Shown piece by piece: positions 34,985 to 45,948 of a stretch of 64,000 nucleotides of DNA (the first letter of the stretch is position 1; each line of letters begins with the position of its first letter). Source of the stretch: Ceratodon purpureus. Taxonomy: Eukaryota > Streptophyta > Bryopsida > Pseudoditrichales > Ditrichaceae. Location of the stretch: assembly GCA_014871385.1 (NCBI GenBank), contig CM026426.1:108720457-108784456 (forward strand). The letters run 5' to 3'. Under the pieces are notes generated by a model that had not been told where the DNA came from, searched no databases, and was given only the letters and a program-made list of their open reading frames with translations. The position numbers and the translations under genes were made by a program.

Positions 34985-35345
34985 GCCTCGCCCTAAGGGC
35001 TCTCGGTACCGAGAGCCCCCATGGTGATGGGGCTCTCGGTACCGAGGGTCCCTAGTGAGGACTCTCGGTACCGAGAGCCCTATCACCATGGGGCCTCTCG
35101 GTATCGAGGGCCCCCTGCGATCATAGGGCTCCCGGTGCCGAGAGCCCTATGGCCGGGAGGGGCACCCGATACCAAGAGCCCCTTCATAGGGGCTCTCGAT
35201 ACCGAGGGTCCCTCCCGGCAATAGGGCTCTCGGTGCCGAGAGCCCTATGGCCGCAAGGGCCTCCGTGACCGAGAGCCCCTTCATAGGGGCTCTCGGTCAC
35301 GGCCGTCCCTTGCGGCCATAGGGCTCTCGGCACCGAGAGCCCTCT
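34985..35345. repeat. Array of GGCTCTCGGTACCGAGAGCC palindromes
   Basis: About ten copies of a perfect or near-perfect 20-22 bp palindrome (GGCTCTCGGTACCGAGAGCC, with variants GTGCCGAG, GTATCGAG, GTCACGG) spaced 30-35 bp apart between 34998 and 35340. Neighbouring units are also arranged as larger mirror images (CCATGGTGATGGGG, CATAGGGCT). It lies between two divergent TATA-driven small genes. It shares its core with the intron array at 28262-29180. Confidence 0.93.
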
Positions 35346-35470
35346 TCAATGGGGTTCATGGGCACCCCCCTTGATGAAGGGGTCACTCACCCTGACCTAA
35401 CCCTGGGTGAGAGGGGCGCCCCTTGCGGCGCCCCCTTCTCTGACCTAACCCTGGGTGAGAGGGGCGCCCT

Positions 35471-35476
35471 TTATAA
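35471..35476 (+). promoter_or_regulatory. TATA box of the small plus gene
   Basis: GCGCCCTTTATAAGGACGCC is itself a near-palindrome around TTTATAAG. A CT-rich leader of about 125 nt follows before ATG 35605. The arrangement mirrors the promoter of the divergent gene at 34576. Confidence 0.55.
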
Positions 35477-35604
35477 GGACGCCCCTCCTCCCCATTCCTC
35501 ACAATCTCTCCTTCCTCCCTTCTCATACTCTCTCCTTTTTGTGCTCTCCCCTCCTCTCATTCATCTACCTCTTTGCTTTTCTTTCTGTTTTTTTGAACTT
35601 CAAG

Positions 35605-35874
35605 ATGGAGCGGCCGCAGTCGGAGGTGGAGATGAAGAGCTTCTTTGGGGACGTGCGTTTCATCGGAGTCATTCTGGAGATTGAGGCTGAGGTGGAGGAG
35701 TACTCTCGAATTCTGAGGGAGAACATCGTGTACTCCAAAGACCTCACTGCAATTTGGAACTATGAGGCAGGCGTTGCGTTTTCTCGACTTGTTGACATCT
35801 GCAAGTACACCTGGGAGCCGCCATCCGCAGAGCTAACCCGTATCCGGGGTTCTTCTAGATTTAGCTTGGCTTAG
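35605..35874 (+). CDS. Small protein (89 aa), unrecognised
   Basis: MERPQSEVEMKSFFGDVRFI starts an acidic, mainly helical-looking protein (ILEIEAEVEEYSRILRENIV) ending RIRGSSRFSLA and TAG. The good TATA box and CT-rich leader support real transcription. It lies 570 bp inside the right terminus of the giant element. No family recognised. Confidence 0.5.
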   Translation: MERPQSEVEMKSFFGDVRFIGVILEIEAEVEEYSRILRENIVYSKDLTAIWNYEAGVAFSRLVDICKYTWEPPSAELTRIRGSSRFSLA

Positions 35875-36364
35875 CTTTGGTGTAGCTAGTAATTAAAGAC
35901 CAGATTTGTCCTAATTGTGCTAGCGCCGGTCGGCCAATATTATGTACAAGTTTCATCATCGATTAATGGAGAGGCACAATTGAACAAGATGAAAAGCATG
36001 CGGCTTCATTGTTCTGGATCCGCAAGTTTCTTAGCTAATGGCTTAGTATGTGGTGTGTCCATTGCATTTTGTTTTCAGGTTTCAAGCATAATTGGAAGTT
36101 ACTTTTTGTGTTGATTTTGGTGGATGATAATGTGCAAGCAGGTTCAAAGATATGGAAGGGTTTAGATATGGAGGGGATGGTATACAACCTCTAAATCATG
36201 AGGTCATGGTGACGTCAGCCCTAATTTTTGTACTAGAAAGAGAGTATGTCTGCACATGTGACATCTTTTTTTATGTGGATATGTTCACAACACCCAAACC
36301 TAGGGTGACATCTCTTGAAAAATGTTTCAAAATATGAGCTTAAAATGCGCAGTCTAAGGCGACA
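35875..36364. other. Right sub-terminal region of the giant element
   Basis: No gene supported. Short spurious ORFs only; probably 3' untranslated sequence of the small plus gene and spacer up to the terminal repeat. Confidence 0.5.
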
Positions 36365-36450
36365 CTAAACCCTGAACTAGTCCTAAAATTTCCAATTTAC
36401 TGCTCACCGGTTTCTGCTCTCCGCTCTCCGCTCACATACGACCTTTCCCC
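36365..36450. repeat. Right terminal inverted repeat of the complete giant element
   Basis: Contains CTGCTCTCCGCTCTCCGCTC then ACATACGACCTTTCCCC, ending exactly before the second GGTAAATCTA. It is inverted with respect to 20415-20510; the outer 16 bases align without gaps. Confidence 0.88.
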
Positions 36451-36460
36451 GGTAAATCTA
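36451..36460. repeat. 10-bp target site duplication, right side of complete giant element
   Basis: GGTAAATCTA, identical to 20405-20414. Confidence 0.9.
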
Positions 36461-37400
36461 TACACGGAGAAGTACATTTTTAATGCATGAATATAATCCT
36501 TGCTGTTTTAGTTAAGACCTTTTCACTTATCTACTGACTTATATCGTCAACACATACAGTAGCGTTGGTTGATATGTGTTGTGCCTACGATGAATAGCAT
36601 AAGAAAAATTAGATGTATAATAAAGAAAGCAGTGGCGCAAGTGATCCCCGAATTGAAGGTACACTAAGTTTGTTTATTGTAGACAGGGACACCTGGTCGT
36701 ATCTCGGTGGAACGCTATGTTTTGCTGTTCTGTTACAACTTCATACCTCAGTGCCATTAGTATTTCAATATCCATATCTCTGAACCGTTTATAGTTATTG
36801 AAAATCGTAGTCGATTTGGATATTCAGAACCATTTATATGATTATAACCACAATAAAATAGAAAAATGAAGGTGTAGAATTACACACATATTAATAACCA
36901 AGGCTTGATTATGTGATCCAGGTCACTTATAATGCGCCGTCAACAATGCGTAAATCACTTGACGTAGAGGTACGTTGTGTTTCTTTCCTGTAATGTTTGA
37001 TAGGATTCCAATTACGTCACCCAATGATAATTTCCTCTACTGCGATATTTTGTACAAAGTTTACGATAATATGAGAAGAATGAAGTGATTCATTATGAGC
37101 TACATAGGATGTAAGTCGTTTCAAATGATGGTTGTATGTGGGAGGATTTTATAGAAATATGTTATACTTGAAATGCGGAAACATTTTTTGTCAGACATTG
37201 GAATGAGTGTCATTGTACTTGTCGCGTATCTGTACCATGTTATATAATCACAAGGAATACCCTTAAAACAAAAATCATCAAGGTGAAATCAACTTCACTG
37301 AACCGGTGGGCTTTCTGAGTCCGCTCAATGTTACTGCTATGATCTGGGCAGTGTGAATTGTGGACTAACTTATATGTTTGTTTGATATCCTATGATGCAG
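36461..37400. other. CACTA intron sequence right of the insertion
   Basis: AT-rich with no supported gene. It appears to be intron of the TnpA-like gene into which the giant element inserted. Confidence 0.45.
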
Positions 37401-38098
37401 GCCTCGAAACTAAAACCTTCAAAGGAAAGGGACGTAGCACTCAAAGAGGTAATGTCGACCATATTTATGCATAGAAAGATTGATTCAAACATATCGTTTA
37501 CCGAAATGAACAACACGTAGTAGTCGGAACAGAAAATTAGTATTTGTTTAATCAAACCATGTGAAGGTTGGGTGAAGACAGTATTGATTCACGGAGTAGA
37601 GCAAACTACTATTGAAACCCTACACCTCCAGAATATGTTTCTAGTTTTTAAAAAGTGGACTGAATACAACTGGCGTTTACCGTAAACAATTTGGGGGCAG
37701 CCTGGGTAAACACGTTTTGTAGATGTCCGATGGGTTCATAGTATGAATTGTCGTTACCCTCTTGCCAGCCTGAAGTGTTTTTTCTACTAAATAGTTTCTA
37801 CATAAACTTACGGTACTTGAGTTTGGCGTTCATTGCAGATTCTACTAGGAAACAGAGTGTGGCTTGGGGACTCACTGGATCCGAGTGTCCGTGTTGGGTC
37901 AAGTACAGTGCTGAACATCGGTGGAGGGGGGATGTTCCACAACCGCTGTATTCCGCCAAACTACGTGCGGGTGAATTTGGAGGAAGTCATCGTCGACTTA
38001 CCTCTCATGATCCTGGTTGAAGAAGCTGACCAAGCGATACTGAAGGACGCGCTGGGGTCGAGTGTCCTTTGGTTCAAAGAATTGGTTTTCTTACGGAA
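37401..38098 (+). CDS. CACTA TnpA-like protein, C-terminal exons
   Basis: A 48-nt exon (37401-37448, ASKLKPSKERDVALKE) lies between TGATGCAG and GAG|GTAATG. A larger exon (37839-38098, after CATTGCAG) encodes ILLGNRVWLGDSLDPSVRVG, then IGGGGMFHNRCIPPNYVRVN and ILKDALGSSVLWFKELVFL. This matches the C-terminal domain of plant CACTA TNPA-like proteins: V-x-L, a gap of about 20, GG..L....C.V.V.., then D-A-x-G-x-x-V-W-x. Between the exons, 37530-37680 repeats the 16040-16170 sequence. The gene is therefore split by the 16-kb insertion between 20414 and 36451. Confidence 0.65.
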
Positions 38099-39015
38099 GT
38101 GAGTTTAAAGTCATGCTATGAATGTCTTTCTATCTCAAATGGCGCGCTTATCTTTCTGTACTGTGCCCTATGCATAGCTAAATGACGCTTTTGTAGGCCA
38201 ATTCACATGTTTGTTTTTGTATAACTCTTCAGGAGAGTGGAGTCAGTAGACAGTAAGCGATGTGAGAATGTCGTTGATTTACAGAATAGCGAGTTTATGT
38301 GCAGTAGTGTAAGCACTTGAGACATTATCACGGTAGACCGCGTTAGTCAGCGTCGATTTTCAATTCGTCGCTGAGTTGCTGTACCGAAGTGTTATTCAAC
38401 ACTAATCAATAAAAAACGGAGGTGATTCCTGATATCTACGGTATAAGCTGAATGGTGGGAAGCGCGTGCTATGTGCCACTTGGCTAAATCACAGACGACC
38501 AACTGAAACAGATCTACGGAGCAGTGTCATTGCATACAATGGTGGGGACGAATGAAAGAGTCACACATGTCAAAGTCGGAGAGGATAGGAGTGGCTTAAT
38601 AACGAAAATCTCGAAAACACGAGGAAATACAGAGTGCAGACGCGTGTGCAGAGATTATCAGCCGACCCCGACCTTTCAGGTACTGACCATAACTTTGAAG
38701 ACTGTAATGCAAAGATTACTCAACACTTTCAGACATTTAGCAGATGTGGCTCCCGTCAACATCTTTGAAACTGAAACGATGATGCCACCGCGAAAATAAT
38801 AGGAAGGCATAACGAAGATACAACGATGTTTGAAAGCCGAACATCCAAGACTGGCAGTGTATCCGACGAAAACGATTTACCTCAACAGTAAATACTGTAC
38901 CAAACGACAGGGACAAAAGAAGGACTAGTATGTTTCGACAGGATTAGTATGCGTCTTTAATTTTCCACATTGTACAGAAGGACTCAAAGACAAGTCATTT
39001 AACCCGTCACTAATT
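38099..39015. other. 3' sub-terminal region of the host CACTA
   Basis: Last exon remnants and sub-terminal sequence, with GGACTAGTATG / GGATTAGTATG short repeats near 38920-38955. No independent gene. Confidence 0.45.
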
Positions 39016-39033
39016 TCATGATTTCTACTAGTG
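39016..39033. repeat. Right terminus of the host CACTA element
   Basis: ATGATTTCTACTAGTG reads in reverse as CACTAGTAGAAATCAT, the classical CACTA terminus, followed inward by ATTAGTGACGGGTTAAATGA. The first host base outside would be 39034. The partner terminus is off-window. Confidence 0.8.
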
Positions 39034-39149
39034 CACAGACGGCCGCGCTGAAGAAATGAAACATTGCAATTTCTGACTTTTGTTTGAAGTATGAGTAAGG
39101 ACGTTATTTGTGGGCCCTTTCTAGGAAATGCATTTCTTTATTACTCTTT

Positions 39150-39620
39150 CTAATAAAATAAAAGACTAAAAAAAGGTATATTTAGATTGGCTAACAAATA
39201 GAAACTTGGTTCAAATAGTAATATAGGTGGATAATAAAAGCAGGTTATATAGTGTCAAGTATGACATCATACTACCGTAGGTATTTTTTGAAAAAACCTT
39301 GTGAAAAAATTATATTAGATAAGAAGTACACTATTTTTTACATACTGATGTAGTAGATAATACAAGAAGAATATGTCTTGACAAGGATAACAGCATGCTC
39401 TTTAAGGTATTTTTAAAAATACTTAATATGTGTAATTATTTGATAGACTAAGAAATAAAATGAGTATTGAAATAGTAATAAAGGTGAATATCGTCCAAAG
39501 AATGTATAATGTCATAGAGGACATTATGTATGCAAGTTTCAAAAAGAATCCTATATACAATGTCAAGGTAGACATCATACCCCTCAAAGTGTTTAAAAAT
39601 AGAACTTCATAGCAATCTCA
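39150..39620 (-). repeat. Left inverted array of AT-rich about 150-bp units
   Basis: About three degenerate units. Diagnostic pieces are TTTAGATTGGCTAACAAATA, AATATAGGTGGATAATA and AGTGTCAAGTATGACATCAT. The reverse complements of these appear in 48285-48745. Confidence 0.7.
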
Positions 39621-42600
39621 CATGTAATGAAGTTCATCTACATCCATATTACTATATTGGTAACGAGATCCAAACTTACCTTCTCATAGATAATTTTTTA
39701 AATAAATATGCGACAGTAATTAATTAAAGGGTTACTACATATGATATCCGCTAAAAGGAGAATGATTTTGTTTCGAAAGTATGAATGAAGGTCTTGTTGT
39801 GAAGGTATGATGTTTATCCAAGCTCTGTTGAAATTATTATTTGAGCCTATCAAATGTTGAATTGATTCCCGTCCGAATTCACAATATATTAACACGATTA
39901 TGTTGAGATCATGCTCCAGGGTACATGACAACAGCAAATACAATATTAGATAACCAATATATGGAGACTTGGATTAACAATTTCTAGAGATTGCGCTAGA
40001 ATTAAGTGGTATTTGAAGGAACCATCTCAAACCTATTAAAACATACACACTTGACTCCCGGTAAGGCAACTCACTTATTATGGGCAACGATGTGCGGCAT
40101 AACGAGTCAATTTACACCTGTCCAATCATTTATAATAACGTATAACATGCTTTTTTTGACAGAATCAAGTTTATAATAAATAAAATCTTATTATGCTTTA
40201 TTATAACTTGTATGATAAAAAAATGTAACAACTACACAACATGCATGAGTATTTATTGCTAACTTCTACAAGCTATGAATTTACTTTTTTTATAATTAAA
40301 GACTTGCAATTTCAGTATCTGGGTCTATTTACCAGGGAATAAAGTTGCAGAAAAATGCGTGATAGATAAAAAGTCAAAAACAATAAGGTGGAAACAAAAA
40401 GATAAAGATAAAACGAGCAACAAAGAAGATAAAGACAACAACATTATTAAGAAAATTAATAGATGGTGACATGTGCTAAAGCTTTCCCTTTTAAATTTAG
40501 AAGTACTTAAATGAAGAAGCAAATTTATCCATGATTGAAAACTATATCAAAATATGTGCTTGACTTGACATACAATTATATTGAAAAAAATATAAAGATT
40601 CATTCTATTGCATAAGGCTTATGGCTATGACTAAAAAAACAAAGGGATATATAAATCTCTGTGAAGAACCTTATTATGCATTTATTATGCCCTTATTTTA
40701 TATATTATTTTATTGTGCTTATAATAAAATTTATAATATGTCTTAATTTAATTACAATATGTCTCTTAATTTAAGGACCACTAATTTGGAGTTTGCACGT
40801 GCTGGGATCCAGAACGCCAGCCTTTAAATGGTTAACATATTTTATGGATCAAAGGCTCCCTCAGTATGTGAGGTTGATAAACTTGATTTTGCGATTTAAG
40901 AGACAAATAACTATCTTGTTCTAGACTGTATTTTCCGGATCATTATCTTCTTGGATACAAGGCGCCCTCTTTCGTAGGAACTCTCCATGAAGTTGTTTGT
41001 TTACAGCGTTAAACTAATGGATAGCAAATCATATTATGCGCTTAAAAGTCTGATTGAAAAATCAATACACTATTTTTTAAGTCATAGAACAATGCAATGA
41101 AATTGCAGATTAAATTAAAAGGGTGGCTGGACTTGCAGATGTCCATATTCTGAAGCATTCATGTGTATGGTGACCCTTACATTTGAGGAGGCTTCGCGGT
41201 GAATCACAAGAATGTACCGACGTTAGACAATATCCATTTGCCATAATAAATGACATACACAACGGTGGTTGATTACGGTAATGTTAGAGTAGGAAGTAAA
41301 ATACTTCACAGCCTTGTGAAAGTCACATAGAGATCATATATTTAAGCCAAATGGAAAATGCAATTTTATCTTATCTATGACTAATTATGTTAATTTCTTT
41401 AAAAGGGCTTATCTTTTGTTCATACAAATGTGAATTTCCATTTAAAGGGTTTCATTAACCTTACCATGAAGGCAAATTCTTGACACTAACATCAGATTTA
41501 TAATTGGTATATGGCTTTCATCTTTTGAACATGTAAGAGTGGCATTTCATGTATCGAAGATTATATACATTTCAATTTGTAAAGAAGTATACCATCTTTA
41601 GATTCTGGTCAACGCGAGTACTGATATCTGGGTGGAGTATAGATTATTGACTCATCGTGAGCATCCTCTCACCGCCTGCAACATTGTACCATCGAGAATG
41701 TGGCTCGGAATAGTGAAGTGGATAACGTTGAATCACACCGTGGTACAGCTCGAAGAAAATTTGAAATTTGTCCACGTTAGTATTTAGCAATAGGTACTCA
41801 GCATCACTCATGGATGTCAATTTGGATTCTAGGGACGGACTTACAAGACAGAATGTGACCCGATTGTTACAAACAGAGTTGGGCATTCGAATGATGATTG
41901 CAGCAACGGAGTGGGAGTGAGTAGTTGTGCGCGATGGGACATGTGCAGCACTCCGTCGTTCCATGTACTCTGCCTCTTGGGCTTTAAGCACGGGAACGCA
42001 CACTTACTCACACAGCAAATCCGGTGGTCCAATTATCAGTACTCTTGTGGCGTGGTTAACGATCAACGGTCTGTACAACTGATTCTGCAGTCGCCGGGTG
42101 CAAAGCCATACTAAATAATGTAGTGGAAGTAGGTAACCATTTTACCCTTTCATAGTATCGTGGCATTGTAGGGGAGTTAATTCGCCAAATGAACATAGAG
42201 GATAAGAATCTAAAGTTTCTGCTTGATTGTACTGTGTGAAGTCTTTCTGCATGGGAATGTATTTTTAAAGTTAACCACTAAAGGACTGACCCCATCTCAA
42301 ACATAGTTCCACTTCATATGAGGATGTTTTATTCGGAAACGTGGCAAGTCCATGAATTTGTTTATGGAAATAAATTCAATTTTGCACATTATGATTCCAT
42401 CATGTAATTAATTTTAATCTCGCAGCAGTAAAGACAATTAAGAGAAGTATCGGATATGAGTAGTCAAAAAAGAGTACGGAAGGCCCAATATAGATGTCCA
42501 TATTCAATCAAAAACCTTCTATGTTATGCACGTCAATAGATTTCCATACAAATATCGTGTGCAAGGTTAAACGATAGGAATGCAGATAATGCTGGGTATT
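39621..42600. other. AT-rich region without a supported gene
   Basis: One minus ORF at 41644-42003 (119 aa, with FELYHGVIQRYPLHYSEPHS) has higher GC than its surroundings and could be a coding remnant, but no family or splice context is recognised. Otherwise nothing seen. Confidence 0.5.
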
Positions 42601-42602
42601 TT

Positions 42603-42857
42603 GTTTTTTTTTTTTTTTTTTTTTTTAAATTTAATTTTAAATTCCCTTTCTTATTTACAGGTGCCACCCATTTTCCATCTGCTTATTTTCTTTACTCCCT
42701 TCTCTTTTATCCCCTTCCTCTAACCTGCTTATTTTCTTTACTCCCTTCTCTTTTATCCCCTTCCTCTAACCTGCTTATTTTCTTTATTCCCTTCCTCTTT
42801 ATCCCCTTCCTCCCATCTCTCGTTGTCTCCGTAATTAGTTTGTTTGTTTGTTTGTTT

Positions 42858-42894
<37 letters not shown>

Positions 42895-43290
42895 CTAATT
42901 TAATTTTAAATTCCCTTTCTTATTTTCAGGTGCCACCCATGCTCCAATCTACTTATTTTCTTTACTCCCTTCTTCTTTATCCCCTTCCTCCAATCTACTT
43001 ATTTTCTTTACTCCCTTCTTCTTTATCCCCTTCCTCCAATCTACTTATTTTCTTTACTCCCTTCTTCTTTATCCCCTTCCTCCAATCTACTTATTTTCTT
43101 TACTCCCTTCTTCTTTATCCCCTTCCTCCAATCTACTTATTTTCCTTATTCCCTTCTTCTTTATCCCCTTCTTCCAATCCGCTTATTTTCTTTATTCTCT
43201 TCTTCTTTATTCCCGTCCTCCCATTTCTTGTTGTCCCCCCCCCCCCCCCCCCCCCCCCCCTCTCCCTTTTTTTTCCAATTCTTTTTCAAC
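42603..43290. repeat. Poly-T tracts and CT-rich 45-bp tandem repeat, poly-C tract
   Basis: Two T runs (42603-42626 and about 42860-42893) each precede ATTTAATTTTAAATTCCCTT and TGCCACCCAT. Units of about 45 bp with CTTATTTTCTTTACTCCCTT and CTTTATCCCCTTCCTCCAAT recur about nine times up to 43230, then a run of about 34 C (43227-43260). The Phe/Leu/Ser-rich ORF here is an artefact. Confidence 0.92.
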
Positions 43291-44469
43291 TTCTTTACAA
43301 ACTCCCTTCGTCTCATTTCCCTTTGTCCCCTTTCTTTTCTTTCTTATTATTATTATCATTTTTAATAATTTCTTTTTGGATTTTCATTTTCTTTGTAAAT
43401 TTCCTTCTTCGTTCCTATGCCACCCATTTCCCATCTTTTTTCTTTATTCTCACTATCATCCGTCTTTATTCAAGATATCCCTCTTTATTCCCTTCTTTCC
43501 ACATTTCTTTTTTTAATTTGTGTTCCTTTCTCCTTTATTCCTGTTGCCATATGCAAAATAAAAAATATATGGTTTGAAATGAAAGTGGAAATAGTTTTTG
43601 CGTAATCATTTATGTACTGTGTGAAATACATATTGAGGGTATCATTGAATTTCTAGAACTTACCCGGACTTATTAGTATATCACGCTAAACATTCGTCCC
43701 GGTCTCCGAATTCAAAATAAAAGAGGTGTTGTTTGAATTGGAAGTTGAAACTTGATATATTGTTTGCGGAAACATTAAACACATGGGTTGGAATTACTAA
43801 GACGGTATATTATGACAAAAGGGAAGTGATATATTCTAGTATAGTGCAATTGGAAATCAAGGTTTGATAAATTTCTATAACTTAGAAATTAGGTGCTTGC
43901 TGGACAGGACGTTAGTGGGAGCGTGATTGCCATTCGCATTGTGAATGGGAAAGGACACAGTGATGAAAACATAAATGCTGAAACACGACAAGTATGCCTC
44001 AGCTTGTAACAGCCTTATTAGATTACATCTCTCTAATCACTCCAAATATTAATATCTTATACACTTGTGCGGCTTGTTGTAGCAAAGTGTCATTTCAGTT
44101 CATGTAATCATTCTGATCCCTCTCTGAGACATCACTCCTCCTACTCTTTGCATTTGCACTCCTACATTGAACCTGTCATTCAGACATTAAATAGGTAGAG
44201 TAGTACGCATCCCTCCGATTTCTCCATCATGAAGCTTCACCACCGCAGGTACTCCTCTACAAAGCACCTCCACAACGCTGACCTTGCATCACTCCCTTGC
44301 TTGCTTGCATCACTGAATTTCCGGCTCAGTTGCTATCACGTGAGTTTCTGTGCTCGTGCTTGAAGGTGGTTGTTGTTTTCTGTAAATCAGGTTGCTTATT
44401 TGTTGAAGACTCGTACCTCTACCGATTGCAATCAGTCCCTGTTTTTTATTCAGGATTTGTACTGCTACG

Positions 44470-45948
44470 ATGGTGCAACAAAAGAAGAGGAAGTCCGGAC
44501 TCTCGAGCAGCCCCGCGAAGAGAGAGAAGTCAGCGGCTAATCCGGCGGGCCTTACGCATTCTGGAGAGGAGGACCATGAAGCAGGTCAAGTCCAGGCGGT
44601 AGTCGAGATCGACTCAGCTGAAATCGCGCAGGCGCATGACCGCGGGAACTCCGAGTTCGACGTCCCCTTCAACCTTGAAGGTATACCAGAGGCGCTGAAG
44701 GAGAAGTTGCTAGCTGCTGCTTCGGTGCTTCGAGGGCGTGACGCCGAGTATGACGATGAATTCTTCCACGAGAAGGTGGGGCTCTACGACCGTGGACCAA
44801 TTGTGGACGAGGTGCCAAAGGTGTATCCACACATTCTCGACGACGACATCAAGCGCGTATGGCCGGCCGGAGCTCATCCAAATCGATACGAAATCGCCTA
44901 GTGCGCGGACAAGGACCAGGCAAAGTTGTTTTCTCAACACAACTACCGCGTGTATGGGAACCGCCCAGACAATGCCTACTTTGCGATGCGTTTCCTGAAA
45001 GCTTGCTCGGCTACTTTCGTGCACGGCAAGGATGTTAACTAGGTTGCAGAGGCGCAGGGACGTCGCTCTCGAAGATTCTCCCTCGCAACGAAGAACCCGC
45101 GGAAGCTCGGGCCAGTGGCATTGCGAGCGCAATTTGAGGGACTCTGCAAGATTGCGGTGGATCTGGGGGCAGGTGCTTCATCGAGTCACTCTGTTCTCTC
45201 CCTTGTGCAGGCTGCCGAGAAGGTGCTCGAGGATGCAAAAGCAGTGGAGGTTGCGACAGCGGGTGCGCTATACAAGGTGGAGCAGCAGTACCTGAAGGCC
45301 ATGGATGATGTCAATGCACTCTCTGATGATCGTCTGGCAAAGCTTGAAGCAGAGGGCGCTGCCGCGGCGTTGGAGCAGAAGAGACTGTACCGCACCGGGA
45401 CTCCAGCCGAATTCAAAGCACAGGCCGAAGTGGCGCGGGAGTTATACACGAAGCTTGCTGAATTGCAAGAGCACCAGATGTGCGCTCGGGACACAATCCA
45501 AACTCTGCTTGAGGAGGCGGGTCCACTTGCGAACGCAAAGTCCAATCACGCAACATCGAAGGAACGTGTGGCCGCGTCAGAATCTGCACTCAAGAAGACC
45601 AAGCTCGACAATCTCGTATTGCGTCCGCGCTATCTGTTCGAGTACCCCGTCGCCGAGTCTGTCCCTCCACTTGACAATGGCGGTAATGTCTGTCCCCTGT
45701 GCTCTAAGGGCTTCGTCGCGAAAGCTCCGATCTTGTCATCTTGTGGTTGTCATTTCCATACCTTTTGTGTTGCCGAGATGATAGATACAGGGACACCGTA
45801 TTGCACATTCTGTGCACTTCCACTGGATGCGGCGTGGGTGGCACAATGGGATGGCACGGCACTCGAGGACGCGGCAACAACACTCGAACCCACCATTGCC
45901 AAGTTGAAGGAAGCAGCGGCAACATCCACGTTCTACCACTGTCCATGA
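44470..45948 (+). pseudogene. RING-finger protein with coiled coil, interrupted by two in-frame TAG codons
   Basis: One reading frame runs from ATG 44470 (MVQQKKRKSGLSSSPAKREK) to TGA near 45948 with TAG at 44899-44901 and 45040-45042 only. The middle (about 45200-45640) is a long Ala/Glu/Leu helical, probably coiled-coil stretch. The C-terminal part has CPLCSKGF...LSSCGCHFHTFCVAEMI...CTFC, the C-x2-C...C-x-H-x2-H...C-x2-C pattern of a RING-like zinc finger, suggesting an E3 ubiquitin ligase or zinc-bound scaffold. GC is much higher than the surrounding AT-rich DNA. It may be the gene of the putative element 39150-48745 or a captured gene. Confidence 0.65.

Larger units (their letters stand above)
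20415..36450 (+). mobile_element. Complete 16,036-bp MULE-type transposon carrying a ParB-methyltransferase gene
   Basis: The ends are inverted: left GAGGGTAGCTTGTATGTGAG, right (reverse complement) GGGGAAAGGTCGTATGTGAG, each followed by GCGGAGAGC repeats. Perfect 10-bp target duplications abut both ends. Cargo in order: accessory gene A (plus), transposase (minus, one nonsense codon), gene C with ParB-like and methyltransferase-like domains (plus, damaged), GA-rich minisatellite, a small minus gene, a palindrome array and a small plus gene. The element sits between exons of the host CACTA TnpA-like gene. Sixteen kilobases is large for a MULE. It may be a decayed autonomous copy. Confidence 0.9.
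11224..39033 (-). mobile_element. Host CACTA (En/Spm) transposon, interrupted by two giant MULEs
   Basis: The segments 11224-20414 and 36451-39033 belong to one CACTA element: Tnp2 on minus, TnpA-like gene on plus with exons on both sides of the right insertion, and a right terminus ...ATTTCTACTAGTG (the reverse of CACTAGTAGAAAT) at 39033. The other terminus and the end of Tnp2 lie off-window beyond the left giant element. The strand given follows Tnp2. That the two segments were continuous before insertion is shown by the 10-bp target duplication at 20405-20414 and 36451-36460. Confidence 0.8.

Noticed and set aside
42840-43577. 245-codon Phe/Leu/Ser-rich ORF on plus
   Set aside because: Translation of poly-T and a CT-rich tandem repeat; no independent evidence of coding.
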